20,377 bases of DNA from Azoarcus sp. Its GTDB lineage: Bacteria; Pseudomonadota; Gammaproteobacteria; Burkholderiales; Rhodocyclaceae. The notes beneath the pieces are model-generated. The model made no database searches. It worked only from the letters and a program-made list of their open reading frames with translations, and was not told the DNA's origin. The stretch spans positions 1-20,377 of the forward strand of contig JAIRLA010000096.1 in NCBI GenBank assembly GCA_031259795.1, read 5' to 3'. Position numbers and translations under genes: made by a program. Shown here piece by piece: positions 16,330 to 20,377 of the stretch (the stretch's first letter is position 1; each line of letters starts with the position of its first letter).

Positions 16330-16635
16330 TTACCAGTACTTTTCCGGGCGCGCGATGCCGGCGGCGCAATCTATCGTGTACTCGGCGATGTCGATACCAT
16401 AACGCAACAGGTCGATGAGGCAACCCCCGGCCGGATTTTTAATCAGCTTCACGAGTTCCCTCTCCTCGAGATAGTCGAGTTCGCGCCGCAGTTCGTTCAG
16501 CGTCGCCCCCGTGAAGATCGTGCGGATGATGTCGAGCAGGAAATCCTCGTTCATCAGGTGGGGGCGGTTCATGTTCAATATATTGAGGATATTCCAGCGC
16601 ATCGACTCGCGCCGGATTTTGTCCATGTCATTCAT
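16330..16635 (-). CDS. Mu gp26-like (VpaChn25_0724-type) winged-helix phage protein, second copy
   Basis: A 101-residue protein resembling small phage proteins of the VpaChn25_0724 type that lie between DUF2730 and DUF3486 in Mu-like phages. Its layout suggests a winged helix: MDKIRRESMRWNILNILNMN, a recognition-like part TLNELRRELDYLEERELVKL at about 47-66, then IDIAEYTIDCAAGIARPEKYW. It is clearly related to the gene just upstream (17053-16628), sharing IRRESMRW, LRRELDYLE, GIARP and even the ribosome binding site GGAGGGCAGG. The start overlaps the end of that paralogue by 8 bases. Function is unknown; DNA binding is inferred from shape only. Confidence 0.8.
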   Translation of the reverse strand: MNDMDKIRRESMRWNILNILNMNRPHLMNEDFLLDIIRTIFTGATLNELRRELDYLEERELVKLIKNPAGGCLIDLLRYGIDIAEYTIDCAAGIARPEKYW

Positions 16636-17053
16636 TGTCCTGCCCTCCGTCCATCAGGTAATCCAGTTTTCTGTTGATCTCGTCGAGCCGGGCGTCCAGC
16701 GTCATCGGGACGTGCTCGCGGTCTTCGCGCCGTCTGCGCCGACGTTTTTCCTTCGGGCGCGCGATACCGGGACGGCACTCCACCGTGTATTCGACGATGT
16801 CCACCCCGCAACTCGTCAACCCCGCGCGCCACGGCTTCTTGGAGAGGCTCTTTTCCAGCGTCGCCAGCCCGCGCAATTCGAGGTAATCGAGTTCGCGCCG
16901 CAACTCGCGTCTCGTCACGCCATCGAGTCCTGCGATATCGTGCAAGTAATTGAATATGAAAAGTTCGGAGACCGGGTATGAGCGTTTCGGGTTTAATGCC
17001 TTGAGGATGTGCCAGCGCATCGACTCGCGCCGAATCTTTTCCATGTCATCCAT
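16628..17053 (-). CDS. Mu gp26-like (VpaChn25_0724-type) winged-helix phage protein, first copy with basic/coiled extension
   Basis: A 141-residue paralogue of the following gene. The first 100 residues carry the shared pattern (DMEKIRRESMRWHILKALN, TRRELRRELDYLELRGLATL, CGVDIVEYTVECRPGIARP). Unlike its partner it then continues with a very basic run (KEKRRRRRRED) and a short coiled-coil end (LDARLDEINRKLDYLMDGG). The start at 17053 is aligned with that of the paralogue and follows GGAGGGCAGG; it overlaps the stop of DUF2730 by 8 bases. An upstream in-frame ATG at 17080 lies within DUF2730 and is less likely. The basic tail suggests nucleic-acid contact. Function is unknown. Confidence 0.8.
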   Translation of the reverse strand: MDDMEKIRRESMRWHILKALNPKRSYPVSELFIFNYLHDIAGLDGVTRRELRRELDYLELRGLATLEKSLSKKPWRAGLTSCGVDIVEYTVECRPGIARPKEKRRRRRREDREHVPMTLDARLDEINRKLDYLMDGGQDNE

Positions 17054-17390
17054 TTGCCTGCCCTCCGAGGAAAAACGCATTGAGCCGTTGATTCAGCGCA
17101 TCGAGCTTGGCTTCGAGCACCGCCTGGCCGCGCACGTAGTCTTCGCGCATGACATACTGGCGCGGCAGATCGGCCTTGAGTTCGAGCAGGGCGCGCTCCA
17201 CGCGCGCCCACTCGGTGCTGCCGTGCTCCATGGCCCTTTCAATAACTGTAAAGCGCCGCGCCTGCTCGGCCAGCATCTCTGCCTGCCTCTTCTCAATCTG
17301 GGCAAGGAGGATTTTCCCCGCCCCGAACGCGAAGCCGAAAAATGATAAAAGCAAGGAAATCAGGTGCCAGACTTGTATCTCGACGATCAT
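17046..17390 (-). CDS. DUF2730 phage protein (Mu gp25-like)
   Basis: A 114-residue protein with one N-terminal membrane segment (residues about 8-29, HLISLLLSFFGFAFGAGKILL) followed by a soluble coiled-coil domain (FTVIERAMEHGSTEWARVERALLELKADLP and AVLEAKLDALNQRLNAF). This matches the DUF2730 family of Mu-like phages, which is encoded after the lysis genes. The role is not established; the topology resembles a membrane-anchored coiled coil. The start has a GAGGAG site about 8 bases upstream. It follows the 40-residue membrane protein gene by 39 bases and overlaps the next gene by 8. Confidence 0.85.
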   Translation of the reverse strand: MIVEIQVWHLISLLLSFFGFAFGAGKILLAQIEKRQAEMLAEQARRFTVIERAMEHGSTEWARVERALLELKADLPRQYVMREDYVRGQAVLEAKLDALNQRLNAFFLGGQANG

Positions 17391-17429
17391 GTGCGTCTCC
17401 TCATCATCCTGCGCATCTGTCGTCCGCGC

Positions 17430-17552
17430 CTACTTGCTGTCCGCGCCGGAACTCTCATCGAGCACGCGCTTGATGACCCTGCGACACAAATAAACGAACC
17501 CCGCAGAAGACAGGAACGCGCCAGTCAAAAATCCGGATATGAATTCCAACAT
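17430..17552 (-). CDS. Forty-residue single-span membrane protein in the lysis region
   Basis: A very short gene. It encodes MLEFISGFLTGAFLSSAGFV followed by YLCRRVIKRVLDESSGADSK and a TAG stop. Residues about 3-22 form one membrane helix; the basic YLCRRVIKR that follows would keep the C-terminus in the cytoplasm. The ATG has GGAG 7 bases upstream and lies 12 bases after the stop of the Rz-like gene, so it is well placed in the operon. In Mu the corresponding positions hold the small gp23/gp24. It could be a holin-like or accessory lysis protein, but this is inference; the sequence alone does not assign it. Confidence 0.6.
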   Translation of the reverse strand: MLEFISGFLTGAFLSSAGFVYLCRRVIKRVLDESSGADSK

Positions 17553-17564
17553 GTCATTACTCCA

Positions 17565-18089
17565 TTACTCTTGTTGCTGCTGTTTGAAAAAACTGCTCAG
17601 TGCGCCGATCCGTCCCCGGCAGATGTCGTATTGCTCTTGTGCGTGCCGCGCCCAGAGGGCGACGTCGGCGTCGGTTGCCCACCTGACATCGGGATCGGCG
17701 GCAGTTCCGGCAGCGGCGCGAGCAGCGCGCTGGGCGGGCGCGGGCACGGCGGCGGCGGCGCCGCGATCGTTGAGCAGCCGGGTAACAGGCACAGACAGGC
17801 ATGGGCGGCCAGTAGACAAACGGGATATTTCACGGTCCTTCTCCTCTCCGAACGCGGCGCGCGCCCGCTCGGTTTCAAACAAGCGCGCGGCGAGTTCCTC
17901 GCCCGCGCGCTCGAACTCGCGGGCGCGCTCCAAGGCGGCGCTGTGTTCCCCGGCCACGCGTGCGCGCTCCTGCGCCCACTCGGCCTCGACCTCGGCGCGC
18001 CGGCCGCGCTCGAACTGACAGCCGGTGAACGCGCCAAAGAAAAACACCCCGAAGGCGGCAAGGGCGATCACGATCGACGTGAGTGACAT
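17565..18089 (-). CDS. Rz-like inner-membrane spanin subunit
   Basis: A 174-residue protein with an N-terminal membrane segment (MSLTSIVIALAAFGVFFFGAFTG, residues 1-23) and a long charged helical periplasmic part (for example FERGRRAEVEAEWAQERARV and AALERAREFERAGEELAARL). This is the plan of the inner-membrane spanin that, with Rz1, fuses inner and outer membranes at the last step of phage lysis. The start at 18089 overlaps the endolysin stop by one base (TGATG) and has a GGGGGA site upstream; an in-frame ATG at 18107 is possible. A complete Rz1 gene lies inside it in another frame. It ends in a glutamine-rich FKQQQQE tail. Identification rests on topology, context and the embedded partner. 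Confidence 0.82.
   Translation of the reverse strand: MSLTSIVIALAAFGVFFFGAFTGCQFERGRRAEVEAEWAQERARVAGEHSAALERAREFERAGEELAARLFETERARAAFGEEKDREISRLSTGRPCLSVPVTRLLNDRGAAAAVPAPAQRAARAAAGTAADPDVRWATDADVALWARHAQEQYDICRGRIGALSSFFKQQQQE
17597..17833 (-). CDS. Rz1-like outer-membrane spanin lipoprotein, embedded in the Rz gene
   Basis: A 78-residue lipoprotein read in a different frame wholly inside the Rz-like gene. It starts with GTG at 17833, preceded by a strong GGAGAAGG site about 3-10 bases upstream. The signal peptide VKYPVCLLAAHACLCLLPGC ends in the lipobox LPGC, so Cys20 would be lipidated. The mature part is proline-rich (AAPPPPCPRPPSALLAPLPE, then LPPIPMSGG), as expected for Rz1. A longer open frame to 18061 exists but would bury the signal peptide. 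Lipobox, proline content and nesting together make the call strong. It would be processed by host signal peptidase II, and a host lspA lies at 7577-8080. Confidence 0.85.
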   Translation of the reverse strand: MKYPVCLLAAHACLCLLPGCSTIAAPPPPCPRPPSALLAPLPELPPIPMSGGQPTPTSPSGRGTHKSNTTSAGDGSAH

Positions 18090-18634
18090 CAGATATCCCC
18101 CATGCACATCTTGTACTCGCGCTCGCGCCGCGCCTTAAGGCCGGGCAGTTCCACCAGCGCGCCCGGCGGGCAGACGTACTTGCCCTGGGCATTCCGGATT
18201 TTCGGCTTGTTGCAGAACTTGCTGAAGTCAAGAATCGTCCGGCATGCTGCGGCGTAGTCCTCGGCGCGCAGCTTTACCGGGATGCTCGATACGCAGACTT
18301 TTGTGTAACCGACGTTACTACTCAAGCTGACGTAGGCGTCATACTCATGCTGGTACAGCATCACCCCGCCGAGACACTTTTTTAGCCCGGTCTCAGCGAC
18401 TTGCAGGTCGCGCAGCGCCAGGCGCACCGCCGGAACCGGCTTGATCGTCTCGCCGCCCTGGAGCGGCTTCCCGTCCGCGCCGCGCGTGCTCCCAAAGCCG
18501 TAGGTCGGCACGTCGCCCTTGACCGGCGGCACGGCCTTTTCCGCCCAGCCCTCGCTGCCAATGTAGGCGACGAGCCCTATCGCGCCGACCGCCATTCCGG
18601 CGGCAAGCGCCCGCGTTTTCTCACCGACTGCCAT
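18089..18634 (-). CDS. Phage endolysin, GH24 lysozyme type with N-terminal signal-anchor
   Basis: A 181-residue lysozyme-like endolysin. Residues about 9-26 (ALAAGMAVGAIGLVAYIG) are a glycine/alanine-rich weak membrane segment typical of a signal-anchor-release endolysin, exported by the Sec system and later freed. Directly after it SEGW supplies the probable catalytic glutamate (E28), and DVPTYGFGST (41-50) is the GH24 substrate-cleft motif. LYQHEYDAYVSLSSNVG is the helical-domain signature. The C-terminal half has six cysteines, so disulfides are likely. The E-to-T spacing is one residue longer than in T4 lysozyme, and the position of its catalytic Asp holds a proline, with D41 nearby. The start at 18634 follows GGGGAG 7 bases upstream; a longer open frame to 19138 is rejected. 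Confidence 0.88.
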   Translation of the reverse strand: MAVGEKTRALAAGMAVGAIGLVAYIGSEGWAEKAVPPVKGDVPTYGFGSTRGADGKPLQGGETIKPVPAVRLALRDLQVAETGLKKCLGGVMLYQHEYDAYVSLSSNVGYTKVCVSSIPVKLRAEDYAAACRTILDFSKFCNKPKIRNAQGKYVCPPGALVELPGLKARREREYKMCMGDI

Positions 18635-18950
18635 TGCATTCTCCCCGTGGCGTCCACCGCTCCGGCCGCATCCGGCAGCCCGCGCGGGCAGAGCGCCAGT
18701 AACAGGCGGGCAATTGCTTGCACCTGCCGAAACGCGCCACCCGTGACGGTCGCGCCGTCTCTTTTGTGTCCGGAGTCTGCCCAGACGCGCCGCCGCGCGG
18801 CACGGGAAACGTTTCGGGGGGACGCGCCAAGGGCGAGGCGGGATAATGCCGTTGCCGATTGTTGCTTTCGGTGATGGTGAGAATCCTCGCGGCGGGCATG
18901 CCGCCCCTGGCCGGATGTGGGCGAAAATCCCTTGGGTGATAATCCGGCAT
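18635..18950. other. Gap upstream of the lysis operon
   Basis: About 315 bases with no convincing gene. Open frames here on either strand lack ribosome binding sites and have arginine/alanine-rich shadow composition. It probably contains the late promoter for the minus-strand lysis and head genes, as expected for a Mu-type phage. CATTAT on the minus strand near 18845-18850 is the only -10-like hexamer I noticed, and no good -35 goes with it. An activator-dependent promoter is plausible. Confidence 0.4.
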
Positions 18951-18980
18951 AAAAAAACGGCGACCGATGGTCGCCGTTTT
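18951..18980 (-). terminator. Rho-independent terminator after the RelA/SpoT-domain gene
   Basis: On the minus strand a stem AAAACGGCGACC pairs with GGTCGCCGTTTT across a 3-base loop (ATC) and is followed by a run of T residues (seven counting those in the stem). It begins about 64 bases after the stop of the RelA/SpoT-domain gene and separates that operon from the lysis genes. The stem also pairs on the plus strand, but no plus-strand gene leads into it. Confidence 0.88.
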
Positions 18981-19043
18981 CCGTGGCGGGGCGCACCAGA
19001 TCGGAGCGGGAGGGCTATCCGGAGCCGCGCCCTCCGAGCCGAC

Positions 19044-20024
19044 TCAGGACGCACACCCCAAATCACTGAATACCTTGTCCAGGTCATCCGATCCGATGGG
19101 CCAATTTTCACGAGTCTGGGCGGGCATTGTGTCCGCAAGAAAATAAGCCAACAGGACTACGGGCTGGTTGAACAAATGCCGCCCTCCTTTTTGTTCCCTG
19201 ACCTTGTCGAAGATATAGTTTTTTTTCGCCAGAAACGCCTCGATACGGTCGATAGCATCTTGCGGCAGAAGCTCCATGAAAGCATCGGCCACAAGCTGAT
19301 TGGAGTACTCCTGGCCAGGCTCCAATCCCGTCCCCTTTCTGTAGGCCATGCTCAGGTATTCCAGAAGCTCCCGCTGGCGTTTGCCGGCGGCGGCGAGATC
19401 CTTCATTGCCTGCTCAAAGAATTCATCCGTGACTTCGATCAGGGCCATGCTCTTGGCAACGGTGCGTTTGACCGATGGCTTGACCGTCGTCTTGGGCTTA
19501 TAAAGCGTGTCATGGGTCAACTCACAGTGCGCATGCTGCAATAGTGTGCGGATTTGCACTTCACAGGCAAGACCTTCGGGAAGACTCAACCCGCCCATGG
19601 ATAGACCATGCTTGGATCGCAACACATAGTGAATCGACTGATAAGAGAACTCCAGAGGCCTGAGCAAGCGTTCCTCTTCGTAGTCTCTGTCTTTGGAGTA
19701 CGTCCAAGAAACCTCGGGACTCTCGATGATCTGGCAAAACAGCTTGATATGCGAGGCCAACAGCACCACGTAGCGCACGCCAACCTTGTCGGTGATTTCC
19801 TCGTATGGATTCTTGTAGGATTTGCTGCGGTGCAGAGCCTTGTCGATCAGGCTGGCGTTGCTTTTGAGGCGCGGCACTACCGGAACCTTCAAGAAATGTT
19901 CCAGCAGAGCGGGGGCGACGGCGGGAACTAGTCGCCGTTCGATTTCCTGACCGATGTGCTTGGCCCATGCCTCGTAAAGGGGCTTCTCCCGCTCCCATCG
20001 CTCAAGGATCTCTTGCTCATTCAC
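19044..20024 (-). CDS. RelA/SpoT-domain nucleotide pyrophosphokinase-like protein
   Basis: A 326-residue protein with a RelA/SpoT synthetase fold in residues about 40-180. Visible motifs are PRLKSNASLIDKAL (R52, K54, K62), ITDKVGVRYVVLL (D79, R84), YQSIH at 128-132, CEVQIRT at 154-160 and HDTLYK at 171-176. These match the ATP- and GTP-binding parts of small alarmone synthetases and of toxic SAS enzymes; there is no HD hydrolase domain. The remaining 145 residues are mostly helical and unassigned. Members make (p)ppGpp, or as toxins make (pp)pApp or pyrophosphorylate tRNA. Which applies cannot be told. GTG at 20024 overlaps the upstream stop (GTGA) with AGGA 8 bases before; a start at 20066 is possible. 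A strong terminator follows. Confidence 0.82.
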   Translation of the reverse strand: MNEQEILERWEREKPLYEAWAKHIGQEIERRLVPAVAPALLEHFLKVPVVPRLKSNASLIDKALHRSKSYKNPYEEITDKVGVRYVVLLASHIKLFCQIIESPEVSWTYSKDRDYEEERLLRPLEFSYQSIHYVLRSKHGLSMGGLSLPEGLACEVQIRTLLQHAHCELTHDTLYKPKTTVKPSVKRTVAKSMALIEVTDEFFEQAMKDLAAAGKRQRELLEYLSMAYRKGTGLEPGQEYSNQLVADAFMELLPQDAIDRIEAFLAKKNYIFDKVREQKGGRHLFNQPVVLLAYFLADTMPAQTRENWPIGSDDLDKVFSDLGCAS

Positions 20025-20377
20025 TCTTGATCCTGGATGTGGGATTTGACCGTGATCTTGGTCCACTTGGGTATGCTGCCATGCTCATCCGGATCGCCGT
20101 CGATGGACTCGATCTGCACGAGGTTCTCGAACTGGTCGGCAGGAGCCGTCAGTTTAATGTCGTTTCCAAAGCTCAGTTTGCGGAATTTCAATTGGCTTTG
20201 GACTTCGGAAAGGTCTTTGCGAATGGCCGTCTCGGGAAAATTTTTCTGCTGCATATAGGCTGCATAGGCATCTTGTAGTTGGGCGTCCCCCAGATAGCTC
20301 TGAGAAAAACCAGCCACCTGAATCGTGGCGGACTGATCCGTCTTCAGGTAGGTGGTCAGGGCATTCAGCAGATCGAC
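20021..20377 (-). CDS. C-terminal part of a nucleoid-associated NdpA-like protein (5' end outside window)
   Basis: The frame is open to the window edge and gives the last 118 residues of a longer protein. It begins VDLLNALTTYLKTDQSATIQ and ends KWTKITVKSHIQDQE. The pattern of a helix (LQDAYAAYMQQKNFP), then RKDLSEVQSQLKFRKLSFGN, DIKLTAPADQFENLVQIE and a final beta strand resembles the C-terminus of the 37-kDa nucleoid-associated family (NdpA/YejK), which binds DNA; the match is by eye and moderate. Its stop overlaps the start of the RelA/SpoT-domain gene by 4 bases, so the two are translated as a coupled pair. If not NdpA-like, it would be an unknown partner of that enzyme. The rest of the gene is needed for a firm call. 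Confidence 0.6.
   Translation of the reverse strand, partial: VDLLNALTTYLKTDQSATIQVAGFSQSYLGDAQLQDAYAAYMQQKNFPETAIRKDLSEVQSQLKFRKLSFGNDIKLTAPADQFENLVQIESIDGDPDEHGSIPKWTKITVKSHIQDQE

Noticed and set aside
19005-19040. Inverted repeat GGAGGGC/GCCCTCC near the 3' end of the RelA/SpoT-domain gene as a terminator
   Set aside because: Short stem, large loop and no T-run; the hairpin at 18951-18980 is far stronger.
18089-19138. 349-codon version of the endolysin
   Set aside because: The extension runs through a strong terminator and into the RelA/SpoT-domain gene; the ATG at 18634 has a good ribosome binding site and gives the expected signal-anchor N-terminus.

Overview
The window is high-GC DNA from a betaproteobacterium, most likely Rhodocyclales or a close relative. 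The evidence is the family-level match of argF-argG, a DUF2788 membrane protein, ppnP and yajQ, and the ribF-ileS-lspA-fkpB block, together with a YjfB-type motility protein. Taxonomy is inferred from protein resemblance only; no search was run.

Region 1 (1-3271) is ordinary chromosome on the plus strand. It holds the end of argF and complete argG (the last steps of arginine synthesis before argininosuccinate lyase), a small membrane protein, the nucleoside phosphorylase PpnP, the nucleotide-binding protein YajQ and a small YjfB-like protein. Region 2 (3272-3786) has no gene but carries a palindromic mobile repeat of about 190 bp with extra half-copies, then a clear -10 box in front of ribF.

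Region 3 (3787-9474) is the conserved ribF-ileS-lspA-fkpB block with two oddities. ribF and ileS share one reading frame with no stop between them (1265 codons). A more A+T-rich two-gene module of unknown function is inserted between lspA and fkpB. Region 4 (9475-10056) has no intact gene. In place of the usual ispH it holds a decayed RelE/ParE-type toxin fragment, a second and inverted copy of the mobile repeat, and a TG-started end with two 23-bp-spaced direct repeats that looks like a Mu- or IS21-type transposon end.

Region 5 (10057-18634, all minus strand) is a tightly packed Mu-like prophage late operon. Read in its own direction it runs: endolysin, Rz with an embedded Rz1, a 40-residue membrane protein, DUF2730, two related gp26-like proteins, DUF3486, terminase, DUF935 portal, Zn-ribbon protein, MuF head protein with a C-terminal HExxH peptidase-like domain, a small acidic protein, and gpG. 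The order matches Mu, but protease/scaffold, major capsid and all tail genes that should follow gpG are absent. The element is therefore truncated, internally deleted, or a defective or satellite form.

Region 6 (18635-20377) has a gap with a strong minus-strand terminator. Beyond it is an overlapping two-gene operon: a RelA/SpoT-domain nucleotide synthetase-like protein preceded by the C-terminus of a protein resembling nucleoid-associated NdpA. It lies just upstream of the lysis genes and is a candidate cargo, toxin or anti-phage module. This pair and the MuF-peptidase/acidic-protein pair are the best candidates for an undescribed system.
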